Shown here piece by piece: positions 44,757 to 54,430 of a stretch of 64,000 nt of DNA; position 1 is the first letter of the stretch; the number at the start of each line of letters is the position of its first letter. The notes below the pieces were generated by a model. The model saw nothing but the letters and a program-made list of their open reading frames with translations, ran no database searches and was not told the DNA's origin. Origin of the DNA: CBDHEY01 sp965262305 (GTDB lineage: Bacteria > Pseudomonadota > Gammaproteobacteria > Pseudomonadales > Cellvibrionaceae); the NCBI GenBank assembly GCA_965262305.1, contig CBDHEY010000001.1, positions 163,785 to 227,784 of the forward strand, in the 5' to 3' direction. A program made the translations under genes and the position numbers.

Positions 44757-45545
44757 ATGTCATCCGTTAATATAATTGTTGGGATCACCGTATTAATGGG
44801 CATGCTCATTTTTTACGCATTTGCATCCCAGTCAATACAACGCCGAAATGAGCAAAAGAAGCGCCTTCTAGCGGCGCTAAAATCTCGCTCACGTACATTT
44901 AAGTTCATGCTAAGCGGTTTTCCTAAAGGGTTTCTATCGCGAGATCTCACGCAATTAGTGCAACATAGCCTGGCAGAAGTCAGTGAACAACTCGACAAAC
45001 TAGAGCCAGAAACCCCCGCTCACAAACAAGATTTCCAAATTGCATCGGCCGCATTGGCGGAAAATAGGAAGCAAAAAGGGCCGCATACACCTGTAAAGCT
45101 TGAATCTCCGCAACAAATAAAAGAAGTTAAGGCTTGTTTAGAAGAGCTAAACAAATTCGTTGTAAACCTTGAAGAAAAAAAGACAATTTCGCATACACAA
45201 GGGTCATCTTATCGAAGTCAAATAGCCCAGTATGTGGTTCAGATCACTATTGATGGCTATGAAATTCAAGCAGCTAAAGCGGCAGCGGCTAATAAGATAA
45301 AACTGGCTATACACTATATAGAATTAGCTATAACAACAATGCAAAAGAACGGAAAATCTGGAATTTACCAACAGCGTATCGAACACGCGAAGTCTCAGCT
45401 TTCAGAATTGAAGGAAAAACTCAAGGATATAGACCCAAGTGCCCAAGCGGCGGAAGATCAGGATTCTAAAACCGGAGCTCAAAACGAGTGGGACAAGATG
45501 TCATCAGGCGACGACCTTTGGAAGAAGAAAAACGTTTACGATTAG
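44757..45545 (+). CDS. Hypothetical membrane-anchored coiled-coil protein
   Basis: 262 residues. A single N-terminal membrane helix (IIVGITVLMGMLIFYAFA) is followed by a basic helix and long coiled-coil-like stretches (LSELKEKLKDID, KEVKACLEELNKFVVNLEEK), with a cytoplasmic acidic tail ending in DLWKKKNVYD. Not recognised beyond that. Confidence 0.75.
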   Translation: MSSVNIIVGITVLMGMLIFYAFASQSIQRRNEQKKRLLAALKSRSRTFKFMLSGFPKGFLSRDLTQLVQHSLAEVSEQLDKLEPETPAHKQDFQIASAALAENRKQKGPHTPVKLESPQQIKEVKACLEELNKFVVNLEEKKTISHTQGSSYRSQIAQYVVQITIDGYEIQAAKAAAANKIKLAIHYIELAITTMQKNGKSGIYQQRIEHAKSQLSELKEKLKDIDPSAQAAEDQDSKTGAQNEWDKMSSGDDLWKKKNVYD

Positions 45546-45573
45546 TGCTCAGGCTGACATCTCCTTTTCGCAA

Positions 45574-46251
45574 TCATGATGGCTGAGTCGCGGTAAAAGA
45601 CGCTATTCGACTAATTTCGCACAAGCTACGACCACTTTCTTCTCTCCATTTTAGAAATGCAGCCTGCGCCGCTTTCAGATCTCTCTGAGCGGTGGGTTCT
45701 TTATCCAAAACGCCTTCGTTTATGAGAAGCGCGACAACATCGCCCGTCAGTAGAAAAGTATCTTTGCCTACCATTCTTAAAAAATAAGGGCCTGAAATTC
45801 CACCTAGTTGTTTTCCATGTTTCTTGAGATATATCCACAAGCCAACAATATCGTCTTCGGGCCAATCAGCGATAAAGGCGCCAAAACTCCCATGCTCTTC
45901 CTCAATTCGCTTAATAAACATGGCATTTTCTCGCACAGATTTTATCTTTCCCAAATGGCGTATAAGCCGTTTGTCCTGCATCAAGTTTTCAATATCTTCA
46001 TCACTCAACATGCTGCAAAAAAAAGGGTCGAAGCATTTAAATACCTCTTCAAAACTTGGCCATTTGTTATCAACCATTTCATGTTTTAAGCCCGCACGAA
46101 ATATTCTCAAACTCATTTGCGACAAATAAAAACTATCTTTCTGGATTTTTAAGGCCTTTGATGTTTTAGGTTTCGGCAAGATTGCCTCAACCGCCTTTTG
46201 GCCTCCTTTATGCAAAGTGGCTATTTCATATATTTCGGCAAAGGACTTCAT
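45574..46251 (-). CDS. DNA-3-methyladenine glycosylase I family protein
   Basis: 225 residues. The second half (WPEDDIVGLWIYLKKHGKQL, GGISGPYFLRMVGKDTFLLT, GDVVALLIN) matches the Tag-type Adenine_glyco family, which removes 3-methyladenine from DNA; the N-terminal zinc-binding Cys/His of classical Tag is not obvious, so this is a divergent member (COG2818-like). Overlaps msrB by 4 bp. Confidence 0.8.
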   Translation of the reverse strand: MKSFAEIYEIATLHKGGQKAVEAILPKPKTSKALKIQKDSFYLSQMSLRIFRAGLKHEMVDNKWPSFEEVFKCFDPFFCSMLSDEDIENLMQDKRLIRHLGKIKSVRENAMFIKRIEEEHGSFGAFIADWPEDDIVGLWIYLKKHGKQLGGISGPYFLRMVGKDTFLLTGDVVALLINEGVLDKEPTAQRDLKAAQAAFLKWREESGRSLCEISRIASFTATQPS

Positions 46252-46652
46252 TTAGCGTTTTCCTCGTCAAGGCTAATCGACGCTGAATTAACACAATACC
46301 TTAAACCAGTTGGATTGGGCCCATCGGGAAATACATGTCCTAGATGTGAACCACATTTTTCACACATGATCTCAGTGCGAGTCATACCATGGCTGTTATC
46401 AGCTTCCTCTTGAACACTCGATTCATTAATAGACTGATAAAAACTCGGCCATCCCGATCCGGAGTCATACTTTGTTTCTGAGCTAAATAAAGGTGTACCA
46501 CAACAACGACACTTATATACCCCGGACGTTTTGGTATTCCAGTACTTACCTGTAAAAGCTCTTTCAGTGCCCTTTAGGCGGCAAATCGCGTATTCTTCGT
46601 CCGATAGTTTTTCACGCCAATATTCATCGTCTTTTAACTTTTGATCTGACAT
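46248..46652 (-). CDS. msrB: Peptide-methionine (R)-S-oxide reductase
   Basis: 134 residues. Repairs methionine-R-sulfoxide. Zinc site CRCCGTPLF and CEKCGSHLGHVFPDGP, substrate motif SGSGWPSFYQ, and the catalytic cysteine in GLRYCVNSASISL are all present. ATGA overlap couples it to the downstream glycosylase gene; pairing of two repair enzymes. Confidence 0.96.
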   Translation of the reverse strand: MSDQKLKDDEYWREKLSDEEYAICRLKGTERAFTGKYWNTKTSGVYKCRCCGTPLFSSETKYDSGSGWPSFYQSINESSVQEEADNSHGMTRTEIMCEKCGSHLGHVFPDGPNPTGLRYCVNSASISLDEENAK

Positions 46653-46796
46653 AATTCAACTCGCTCACAAAAAATTAGGTTCGAATCATAACTAATTTAT
46701 TTAAGACATAGTATCCTTAGTAAGAGTTTCAAAAAAATACCTACGCAGTTTTTGAAAAACATTAAACTAGATACGAAAATTATAAGCTGTAAGAAA

Positions 46797-48011
46797 ATGA
46801 ATCCCTTGGAAAAATCTAAAAAACTGGAAGGCGTTTGCTACGATATTCGCGGTCCTATTCTCGAACACGCTAATAAACTTGAAGACGACGGCCATCGTAT
46901 TCTAAAACTCAATATTGGTAACCCTGCCCCATTTGGTTTCGATGCTCCGGACGAAATGATTTTGGACGTGGTCCACAATATTCGCAACGCTCAGGGCTAT
47001 GTTAGCTCTAAAGGGCTTTTTGCGGCCAGAAAAGCCGTGATGCAAGAATGCCAAAAGCTAGATATTCCGAATGTTAGTATCGATGATATTTACCTAGGTA
47101 ACGGCGTATCTGAATTAATTGTGATGGCAAACCAAGCACTATTAAACGATGGTGACGAAGTATTAATACCATCACCAGACTATCCTTTGTGGACTGCCGC
47201 GGTTAACCTTTCAGGCGGTAAGGCTGTTCACTATTTGTGTGACGAACAAGCCGATTGGCAACCGGATCTTGAAGATATAAAAAGCAAAATTACCGACCGT
47301 ACTCGCGCTATCGTAATTATAAACCCGAATAATCCTACTGGCGCAGTATACGAAAAAGAGATGCTCGAACAATTGGTAGAAATTGCTAGGAAGAACAACC
47401 TCGTTATATTTGCCGATGAAATCTATAGTAAAATCACCTATGAAGAAGCGGAGTTTATTCCACTTGGGCGCATCGCTCAGGATGTCGTTTGCTTGTCATT
47501 TAATGGATTATCTAAGTCTTATCGTTCAGCGGGTTTCCGCTCTGGATGGCTTGTTTTAAGCGGTGCAAAGCAAAAAGCCAAGGGATTAATGGAAGGAATA
47601 GAAATGCTAGCCTCCATGCGACTATGTGCGAATGTGCCAGCGATGTATGCGGTGCAGACTGCGCTGGGCGGATACCAAAGCATTAACGAGTTAATTTTAC
47701 CTGGCGGTCGACTCATCGAACAAAGAAACGCGGCGATGGATGGTTTGAACCAGATTCCAGGGGTGTCTTGCGTAAAACCAAAAGGTGCGATCTACTTATT
47801 CCCAAAAATAGATCGCAATATGTATGACTTTGAAAGCGACGAAAAGCTAATACTTGATTTTTTGTTAAAAGAGAAGATCCTCCTCGTTCAAGGTACCGCG
47901 TTTAACTGGCCAACCCCAGATCATTTTAGGATCGTATTTTTGCCACAAGCAAATGAGATATCAAAAGCCGTAGCAAAATTTGGACATTTTATACAAGCAT
48001 ATAAAAAGTAA
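46797..48011 (+). CDS. alaA: Glutamate-pyruvate/alanine aminotransferase (AlaA-like)
   Basis: About 404 residues, the length of E. coli AlaA. Fold-type I PLP aminotransferase; IRGPILEHANKLEDDGHRIL at the start, NPNNPTGAVY, FADEIYSKITY and the PLP lysine in SFNGLSKSYRSAGFRSGWLV. Makes alanine from pyruvate. ATG 46797 (MNPLEKSKKLEG) has a purine-rich GTAAGAAA directly upstream; the TTG at 46752 is rejected. Confidence 0.93.
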   Translation: MNPLEKSKKLEGVCYDIRGPILEHANKLEDDGHRILKLNIGNPAPFGFDAPDEMILDVVHNIRNAQGYVSSKGLFAARKAVMQECQKLDIPNVSIDDIYLGNGVSELIVMANQALLNDGDEVLIPSPDYPLWTAAVNLSGGKAVHYLCDEQADWQPDLEDIKSKITDRTRAIVIINPNNPTGAVYEKEMLEQLVEIARKNNLVIFADEIYSKITYEEAEFIPLGRIAQDVVCLSFNGLSKSYRSAGFRSGWLVLSGAKQKAKGLMEGIEMLASMRLCANVPAMYAVQTALGGYQSINELILPGGRLIEQRNAAMDGLNQIPGVSCVKPKGAIYLFPKIDRNMYDFESDEKLILDFLLKEKILLVQGTAFNWPTPDHFRIVFLPQANEISKAVAKFGHFIQAYKK

Positions 48012-48019
48012 AATTAATC

Positions 48020-48427
48020 GTGAACGATTTACATATAGACGATTTTTGCAAGGACACTGCAAAAATATTCATACAGCTCTTCAAAAGCTTTCCAATAAAA
48101 TCGACATTATATGTCGAAGATATCTGTGGTCCAGATGAGCCAGATGAATTTGGCCTTCACTCACCCAGATTTCAAGCCTGTTTTAGCACGGTAATCTGGT
48201 TAGCGGAAGCTCAATATATCCAATACAGTTCGGCTATTCAGCAAGACGCTTTTGAAGATACCGTGTTAACACGCAAAGGCTTCAATTTTCTGACTAGTTT
48301 TGATGGTAATTTTTTGGAAAAAGTTACTATCAAAACACGTATAGAGACTATTCGTTCGACATTAAAAACACAAACGTCAGAAAAACTGAAAGAATTGATA
48401 TTGGGCTATATAAAAGTGGATGTCTGA
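48020..48427 (+). CDS. Hypothetical protein
   Basis: 135 residues from a GTG start 9 bp after alaA. Soluble; CGPDEPDEFGLHSPRFQACF, WLAEAQYIQY and VLTRKGFNFL suggest a winged-helix-like fold, but I do not recognise the family. Probably co-transcribed with alaA. Confidence 0.65.
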   Translation: MNDLHIDDFCKDTAKIFIQLFKSFPIKSTLYVEDICGPDEPDEFGLHSPRFQACFSTVIWLAEAQYIQYSSAIQQDAFEDTVLTRKGFNFLTSFDGNFLEKVTIKTRIETIRSTLKTQTSEKLKELILGYIKVDV

Positions 48428-48545
48428 TGGCAGCTAACTTTTTAAAGTGAACTATTAATTTACAATAAATTAGCAATCTCAAAAAATCTCGTCTTGAATT
48501 ATTTTTCTTGTTTAGACAAAACAAGTGGCAGTCACATTACAAAAA

Positions 48546-49484
48546 TCAAACTTTTTGATAAACCAACATTTTTAATCCCCTGCCATCTTCCTTTTCTGGA
48601 AAAAACTCACTTAAAGGTAAAACGGACGTCAGTTCGAATTCATTAAGATGAGAATTACATTCTTCGCAAAAACGATTAAGTGTTACTTCTGGCGAATTCA
48701 GACATGCAAGCACGTAACCTTGTCCATCGATAAGAGAAGCCATTCTACGAAGTACTTTTTGGTAATCCTCGCTGGCGATAAAGCTACCCTTTTGGTAACT
48801 TGGCGGATCGATTATGATAATATCGTAAGGCCCAAACTTCTTCAGCTTTCCCCAGGATTTAAAAATATCATGAGGAAAAAATTTCACGGTATTAGTGTCT
48901 AAATTATTAATTTTATGATTTTCATTGCCAATACCAAGTGATTTTCTACTTAAATCGATATTAACTACCCCAGCAGAACCCGCATCCATCGCAACAACTG
49001 AAAAGACACAGGTATACGAAAACAGATTAAGTACTCGTTTTCCATCACAATTTTTTTCTAACCATCTTCTTGCGGGTTCAATATCTAAGAAAAACCCTAG
49101 ATTCTGCTGCTGAAAAGACAGTTTAAATTTTAGATTTTTTCTTTTTGCATATACGACATCCGGAAGCACACCATACAAAACTTCATAAGGTGATTTTTGC
49201 AAAAAACGAGACTGTATAATCACGCATGTTAAATCAACTTTAGAATCAGAGAATAGTTTTAAAAGGTATTCAATAATTTGATTTACATATTCTTTTTCTT
49301 GCTGTTTGAAAAGCGTAATAACAATAACGGGAGAAAACCAATCAATGACTATCCAGTTTAAATCACTAATGACTTGACCGCGCCCATGAAATAACCGGAC
49401 ACTGTCGCCACGTTCAAACTCTCCAGTTTTAAAGATTCGTTCTAGGTGAGAGAAAAAACTCGAAGTTAGTAAACTGAATTCCAT
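48546..49484 (-). CDS. SAM-dependent methyltransferase (RlmI/RlmK-like)
   Basis: 312 residues. A PUA-like N-terminal part (RLFHGRGQVISDLNWIVID) and a Rossmann methyltransferase (GFFLDIEPARRWLEKNCDGK RVLNLFSYTC, VVNIDLSRKSLGIGNENHKI, IIIDPPSYQKGSF). The DPPS motif and FLDIEPARRW are typical of RlmI/RlmK-class 23S rRNA methyltransferases; the exact target is not decided. Confidence 0.85.
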   Translation of the reverse strand: MEFSLLTSSFFSHLERIFKTGEFERGDSVRLFHGRGQVISDLNWIVIDWFSPVIVITLFKQQEKEYVNQIIEYLLKLFSDSKVDLTCVIIQSRFLQKSPYEVLYGVLPDVVYAKRKNLKFKLSFQQQNLGFFLDIEPARRWLEKNCDGKRVLNLFSYTCVFSVVAMDAGSAGVVNIDLSRKSLGIGNENHKINNLDTNTVKFFPHDIFKSWGKLKKFGPYDIIIIDPPSYQKGSFIASEDYQKVLRRMASLIDGQGYVLACLNSPEVTLNRFCEECNSHLNEFELTSVLPLSEFFPEKEDGRGLKMLVYQKV

Positions 49485-49507
49485 ATGATTTAATTACAAT
49501 GACGGCC

Positions 49508-50641
49508 TTAACAGGTTAACCGATACAATATTTGACTATTATATCCTGTTATTACAGGAATCAATCCAGACCATGTTGTATCTAGCTCCGGATCATTAGA
49601 ATCCAAAAACATTGGACGATGTTCAAGTTCTCTAATTTTTCTTTCCGTCGCAACAATCCATATGTTTTCTCGCGTCACCTTTTTTAATACAGTCGGTGAT
49701 ATTTGTTGATTACCACGACCAATAATGTGGCCCTGCCCCCCAATTGGAGTAATTATCATACGAACAGTCCCATCATAATCAAGAACCATTCTTTCTAGCT
49801 CCTCTGATGTTGCGTCAATTGTTTTCAAATTTCCATTTATGGCTACATCCACACCTAGCAGTGTGCCTTCACAATTTAATTCTTTCTGGATAAAATCTAC
49901 CGTAGATCCAGGAGCAAAAATTAGCATGCATTTTTCAAGCTCCTCGATGCGACGTTTTATTTCTTCTGCTATTTCAATTAGCCCAAATTCGTCCGTTTCT
50001 CCCCCGCCATGCTTTACCGATTGAAGATACTCCGTATCTACTGGAACACATGCCTCGGCATAATAGCGACTTTTTACTATACCACTTTGTAAAGCGGCTT
50101 CATCAATATCTCGAATTTCTCGACTTTCGTAATTTACTAGGGCTCCAGAAATGATCTTCTTCAATAATTCAGCCCCAGATGTCGGGTTTATCGCAAAGAT
50201 GGCTGAGTGCATTTTGACTCCGGCAGGAATACCAAGTGCGGGTAATCGATCATCTAAGCTTTTATAAACATCTCGTGCAGTACCATCACCACCTACAAAT
50301 ATGAGAAGATCGACACCATAATTTTTAAGCCCCAGACTTGCTTCGATAGAGTCCTGGGAACTGGATAATTCAGGCGTGTTAAAAGGGATGAGTGAATATT
50401 TGATGGGAAATTTTTTTAGGCAATTTTCTCCCATTTGCCGAGCCACAGTAACCCATTCGACCATAGAGATATCTAAACCTAATGCCTCTAAAAACTGCTG
50501 AGCTCTCAACTCTGATCGACTCAAGGTAGACGAATCTGGAAAGTGATCAGGTTGACAATTATCACTACCTTTGAGTGCTTTAGGACCACCTATTCCTGCA
50601 AGTGGATTAATCAACAACCCTATTTTAAGTTTTTTAACCAA
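49508..50641 (-). CDS. ATP-NAD kinase family protein
   Basis: 377 residues. N-terminal LKIGLLINPLAGIGGPKALK and LLIFVGGDGTARDVYKS (GGDG) mark the NAD-kinase/diacylglycerol-kinase superfamily of the COG3199 (AcoX-like) group. Phosphorylation of NAD or a related dinucleotide is likely but not proven. Eight bp after pdxB. Confidence 0.85.
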   Translation of the reverse strand: MVKKLKIGLLINPLAGIGGPKALKGSDNCQPDHFPDSSTLSRSELRAQQFLEALGLDISMVEWVTVARQMGENCLKKFPIKYSLIPFNTPELSSSQDSIEASLGLKNYGVDLLIFVGGDGTARDVYKSLDDRLPALGIPAGVKMHSAIFAINPTSGAELLKKIISGALVNYESREIRDIDEAALQSGIVKSRYYAEACVPVDTEYLQSVKHGGGETDEFGLIEIAEEIKRRIEELEKCMLIFAPGSTVDFIQKELNCEGTLLGVDVAINGNLKTIDATSEELERMVLDYDGTVRMIITPIGGQGHIIGRGNQQISPTVLKKVTRENIWIVATERKIRELEHRPMFLDSNDPELDTTWSGLIPVITGYNSQILYRLTC

Positions 50642-50648
50642 CGTGATT

Positions 50649-51755
50649 TTACTCTAATATTTCAAAACCTAAGGCTTTGAGCAGGTCATTTTCACTCGTG
50701 CTGACACCACTGCACAGATAATGAGAAAATTCTCTGCGCTTGAAGTAATTTTTTCTTAAAGCGTCGAAACTACTAGGTAAATTATTTAATGCTACAGATA
50801 AATCTTCATGATCGCGTTCAATAGGATAAACTAAATTGATTGCTTCTTTTAACGTTCGCGCTCGAATTTCTTCTTTTTCACCAAACGCTTTTTTTAAGGT
50901 AGTAGAAAGTATTTCGTTGCTTTTTTGATTAGACATCTCTAAAAAAGAGGACAACGCCTCAAAAATCATTGTTGAACCGGTTACTCTTCCTTCGTAACTA
51001 TAGCCCGCAATGTGAGGTGAGCCTATGGCGACATGATTAAACAAATCCACATTGATCGCGGGCTCATTTTCCCAAACATCTAGGACAACAATTAAATCAT
51101 CATTGTGATTTAAATATTCAACAAGAGCCATATTATCAATGACTTTCCCTCTACCAGCATTTAGCAAAATCGCATCGCTTTTTAAGCTTTTAAATTCTCG
51201 TGTTGAAAACATGTGTTGCGTAGGATGTGAACCCGACTGAGTAAATGGAGCATGCAAACAAACAATATCACTATCGAAAATAGACTCAAAAGCCACTAAA
51301 TCTTCACAATCTTCTGCTGTTTTAAACGGATCATAACAATTTACTCGAAACCCCAAGGTTTTAAGCATTTTATAGAGCCGTCGCCCAACATTACCAAACC
51401 CAACAATCGAAACCTGTTTATTGACATCAAGAGCATTTAAAGAATTTAAGGCGGTGACTACATACTGAACCACACCATTTGCATTGCAACCAGGCGCACT
51501 GGAATATGAAATTCCATTTTCTTTTAGAAAATTTTTGTCTATATGATCAGTTCCGATAGTACAGGTACCAACAAATCTAACATTAGATTTACTTAAAAGT
51601 GATTTATTGACGGGAGTAACTGAACGAACAAGCAAGACATCCGCGCGTTCTAGTGTGGAAGAATCCATAGATCGACCGGGAACCAATACGACCTCGCCAA
51701 ATGGCGTAAACAACTCCCTTACAAATGGAATATTTTCGTCTGCTACAATCTTCAA
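50649..51755 (-). CDS. pdxB: 4-phosphoerythronate dehydrogenase
   Basis: 368 residues. NAD-dependent step of pyridoxal phosphate synthesis. N-terminal KIVADENIPFVRELFTPFGE, Rossmann VSIVGFGNVGRRLYKMLKTL, LLNAGRGKVIDN, and the C-terminal PdxB dimerisation segment (NNLPSSFDALRKNYFKRREF). The PLP made is needed by TrpB and AlaA among others. Confidence 0.96.
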   Translation of the reverse strand: MKIVADENIPFVRELFTPFGEVVLVPGRSMDSSTLERADVLLVRSVTPVNKSLLSKSNVRFVGTCTIGTDHIDKNFLKENGISYSSAPGCNANGVVQYVVTALNSLNALDVNKQVSIVGFGNVGRRLYKMLKTLGFRVNCYDPFKTAEDCEDLVAFESIFDSDIVCLHAPFTQSGSHPTQHMFSTREFKSLKSDAILLNAGRGKVIDNMALVEYLNHNDDLIVVLDVWENEPAINVDLFNHVAIGSPHIAGYSYEGRVTGSTMIFEALSSFLEMSNQKSNEILSTTLKKAFGEKEEIRARTLKEAINLVYPIERDHEDLSVALNNLPSSFDALRKNYFKRREFSHYLCSGVSTSENDLLKALGFEILE

Positions 51756-51828
51756 ATAGAGGACCTTTTTTATACAATGAAATCTGTCGTTAAGTTTACT
51801 ACTTACACATTGACAGACACCAAGCTAA

Positions 51829-52389
51829 CTATTGAATATCAATATCTTGAATTCGATAACGTTTCAATTCTAACGGATCTGGCTGCTCAAATTCTTCTGC
51901 AAGCGCTAAACAAAATATTTTCGCTCTTATTGGCAAGCCTTCCAAACAATAGGTTTTCACTTGTTCAAAAATTGCTTGTTTAAATGTTTTACTCGGACCA
52001 AGATTACTCGAAAGATTATCGGCACTCACTCTAAATTTTACGCCAGCAGATTGACTAAATATCCACTCCAAGGCTTGTGGTTTGACCTCTAGTTTTTCAA
52101 ATACATATTGCTGGTCTTGTGTTCTGCCATCCGGGGCATACCAGTATCCATAATCTTCTAACTTTCTTCTTTCTTTACCAGCCACACACCAATGGGCCAC
52201 CTCATGCAGTGCACTCGAAAAGTAATCGTGAGTAAACACAATGCGATTCTTACTGAAGTAACCATTTAAGGGTTGATAAACCGGTTCTTCGGCCCCACCC
52301 ACTAAAATAGTGGTTTCAGTATCCTCAAATAGCCGATTAAACAGACTTATCAGTTTAAATAATGGCCCAGGAGGGGAATTTTCTAACAT
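51829..52389 (-). CDS. epmC: Elongation factor P hydroxylase EpmC
   Basis: 186 residues. Hydroxylates lysylated EF-P. The metal site HEVAHWCVAGKERRKLEDYG and YWYAPDGRTQDQQYVFEKLE are characteristic of EpmC (YfcM). Close to pdxB on the same strand. Confidence 0.93.
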   Translation of the reverse strand: MLENSPPGPLFKLISLFNRLFEDTETTILVGGAEEPVYQPLNGYFSKNRIVFTHDYFSSALHEVAHWCVAGKERRKLEDYGYWYAPDGRTQDQQYVFEKLEVKPQALEWIFSQSAGVKFRVSADNLSSNLGPSKTFKQAIFEQVKTYCLEGLPIRAKIFCLALAEEFEQPDPLELKRYRIQDIDIQ

Positions 52390-52581
52390 AGGGTATATCT
52401 AATGTTCTAGAATGAAAGGTAATACCCTTGAATCTTAACATTATTTTATAAAGGAGGAAAAAATCTTAACCCTAGGTATTGTGTTATTTACCTAGTCGAT
52501 ATACTGTATATGGTGTTGGTTATCTAGCCAACTACTTCGTACAGCTTTCAGCTTTACGACTCACAACTCGGAGGGAGTAGT

Positions 52582-53286
52582 ATGAGTACTATCAAATCCT
52601 CGGAAGATCACAAATCAGACAATGTGATCGATTTCTTTAGCGGAAGACCTTTGTCTTCTCTCCGCAATCTGCGCTTTATACGCTTAGCTCCTGAACTGGA
52701 CGGGTTAGAAATGCTTTATTCTAACGAAGCCAGTGAAGATAAATTTTTCAGTTTGAAAATTTTGTGCTGGGCACTACGCGCTAATGGCGAAGTTGTAGGC
52801 TTAGTTCCTTGGCTTGGTGACATTATTGCCTGCCAGGATATTGCAGATCCGCTAAATGGTACGTTCGAAGGCTATTACGATCCTGGGATCGATGAAATAT
52901 TTTTTGAACCACCAATCCACAAGGTTGTGGAACTAGAAACCGCAGCAGAGTATTACGAGTATCAGTCGGATGAACCTGAAGATATCCTTCAAGAGATTCC
53001 AGATACGATAGGCACACATGCTGTATTAGCTAACCAAACCAAGAACAGTTTGACTTTGCAAGAAGTCGTTAGCTGGCGACTGCTTAATGATGGTTCTGTT
53101 TATGGAATGATTATTAACGCAGATAAGGTGGAAGCCACGCCCGTTCTACCTGGAGACGATTGTTTATTCCCTGCGCAATCCGATAAACAATTTAGATACT
53201 TCTTTCAACACCATATTGCCAATAAGATCAAATCTGAAGACCCAGAAGCTTTGGCTGCAATATCACTCTTGGTTGAAGAAAACTAG
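52582..53286 (+). CDS. Conserved hypothetical protein
   Basis: 234 residues, soluble and acidic, not recognised. A strong GGAGGGAG lies about 6 bp before the ATG. No signal peptide or membrane helix. Repeated short beta-rich segments (WALRANGEVVGLVPWLGDII, WRLLNDGSVYGMIINADKVE) suggest two similar halves of about 80 residues each. It is followed by an unusual run of stem-loops (53305-53362). Confidence 0.7.
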   Translation: MSTIKSSEDHKSDNVIDFFSGRPLSSLRNLRFIRLAPELDGLEMLYSNEASEDKFFSLKILCWALRANGEVVGLVPWLGDIIACQDIADPLNGTFEGYYDPGIDEIFFEPPIHKVVELETAAEYYEYQSDEPEDILQEIPDTIGTHAVLANQTKNSLTLQEVVSWRLLNDGSVYGMIINADKVEATPVLPGDDCLFPAQSDKQFRYFFQHHIANKIKSEDPEALAAISLLVEEN

Positions 53287-53304
53287 CTAAGACGGTAGCG
53301 CGCC

Positions 53305-53362
53305 TCTCGTGAAATAAGCGAGACAGTCTGCAGGACTGAATACAACTCAGCAAACGGCTGAG
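53305..53362 (+). ncRNA. Three consecutive stem-loops, possible structured RNA or 3' UTR
   Basis: TCTCG/CGAGA (53305-53323), CAGTC/GACTG (53324-53338) and CTCAGC/GCTGAG (53346-53362) lie end to end, with a T5 run at 53379-53383. Too many pairings for chance in such a short stretch, but whether this is a 3' UTR/terminator or an independent small RNA cannot be told. Confidence 0.4.
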
Positions 53363-53430
53363 GTTAATCATCAATGACTTTTTACGATTCTGGCGTGAGA
53401 AGGTGAACTATTCTCTCCCCCTAAATTTGA

Positions 53431-53670
53431 CTATTTTCCCTTTCTAACAATAAATTCAAATTCATTATCTTTTTCTTGGCTAGAAACGAGAGTGTGATTC
53501 AAGAAATCACAAAAATTTGGAATATCTCTTTTGGTGGAAGGGTCCGTTGCCACAACTTTAATACAATCACCAGCCTTACTATCCCGCACAGCAGCATGTA
53601 ACATCATAACGGGTTCGGGACAGGTTAAACCGCGAGCATCCACTTCTTTATCAATCGACTGATATGTCAT
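53431..53670 (-). CDS. tusA: Sulfur carrier protein TusA
   Basis: 79 residues. Relays persulfide sulfur for tRNA 2-thiouridine and molybdopterin. RGLTCPEPVMMLHAAVRD holds the sulfur-accepting cysteine; DPSTKRDIPNFCDFLNH is the second family motif. Confidence 0.95.
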   Translation of the reverse strand: MTYQSIDKEVDARGLTCPEPVMMLHAAVRDSKAGDCIKVVATDPSTKRDIPNFCDFLNHTLVSSQEKDNEFEFIVRKGK

Positions 53671-53804
53671 TTTAATTTTTGCTTTCCTCGTGCTGGTTTT
53701 AACACATATTGCTATAATTAAATTTGATGTATCCTCGATGAGATACCACTGAATATTGATTAAAATTTAATTAACATATTAGATATAAATCCAAGGCTTC
53801 AATC

Positions 53805-54086
53805 ATGATTCATGTCCTAATTGAAAGACAAATTGCCGATGGTCAGCTTTCCACCTATGAACTTCATTGTAAAAAAGCACTTCAGCAGTCCTATGTTGAA
53901 CATGGTTTTATTGCAGGAGAAGTCTTTTTTGATATTAAAGATAAGCATCATCAATTTGTTTTTTGTAAATGGCGCACGGAACAAGATTGGAATCGTTGGT
54001 ATCAAAGTGATGAAAGACTAGAAATAATGAATGCTATTTCACCGATTTTAGTGCAGCCAGAGCGTATCTCAATTTTATCAAACTAA
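53805..54086 (+). CDS. Antibiotic-biosynthesis-monooxygenase-like (ABM) protein
   Basis: 93 residues. Dimeric alpha-beta barrel pattern: VLIERQIADGQLSTYELHCK, FIAGEVFFDIKDKHHQFVFC KWRTEQDWNRWYQSDERLEI. ABM-type proteins include monooxygenases and stress enzymes; no substrate can be assigned. Divergent from tusA. Confidence 0.75.
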   Translation: MIHVLIERQIADGQLSTYELHCKKALQQSYVEHGFIAGEVFFDIKDKHHQFVFCKWRTEQDWNRWYQSDERLEIMNAISPILVQPERISILSN

Positions 54087-54094
54087 TCTTCAAC

Positions 54095-54322
54095 TCAAGA
54101 ATTGTTTCTTAAATAGTCTAATTTAGTTATCAGCGTAACAGACTCTGTATCTTGATCAAAAACGATCAACACATCTTCTCTCTGGATTTGTGATTTTAGC
54201 GCATCTACCTTTTCTTTAAGCCCCAATTCATCCTGTCCGTAGTCAGTTCCATCGCGTAATATAAACTCTTCCATAATATTCTGAAGAACCAAATCTGAGA
54301 GTTTTTCCGGCGGAATAATCAT
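54095..54322 (-). CDS. yheU: YheU family protein
   Basis: 75 residues. IIPPEKLSDLVLQNIMEEFI and LRDGTDYGQDELGLKEKVDA are the YheU signature. Function unknown; conserved across gammaproteobacteria. Convergent with the ABM gene. Confidence 0.88.
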   Translation of the reverse strand: MIIPPEKLSDLVLQNIMEEFILRDGTDYGQDELGLKEKVDALKSQIQREDVLIVFDQDTESVTLITKLDYLRNNS

Positions 54323-54430
54323 TTGTTTTAGAACCAGTATCCTATATTCATTAAATTAGTAATGTCTCTATTTTAATCAACTGATGTACATTATAATTGC
54401 GCGTAAAAATAAGACAAAATAGCATTTTCA

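Noticed and set aside
52451..52457. Perfect AAGGAGG Shine-Dalgarno sequence upstream of the gene at 52582
   Set aside because: No ATG, GTG or TTG start at the right distance and no following ORF; the gene at 52582 has its own GGAGGGAG.
52504..52519. CTGTATATGGTG... as a second LexA box
   Set aside because: The second half-site CAG is missing at the required spacing.
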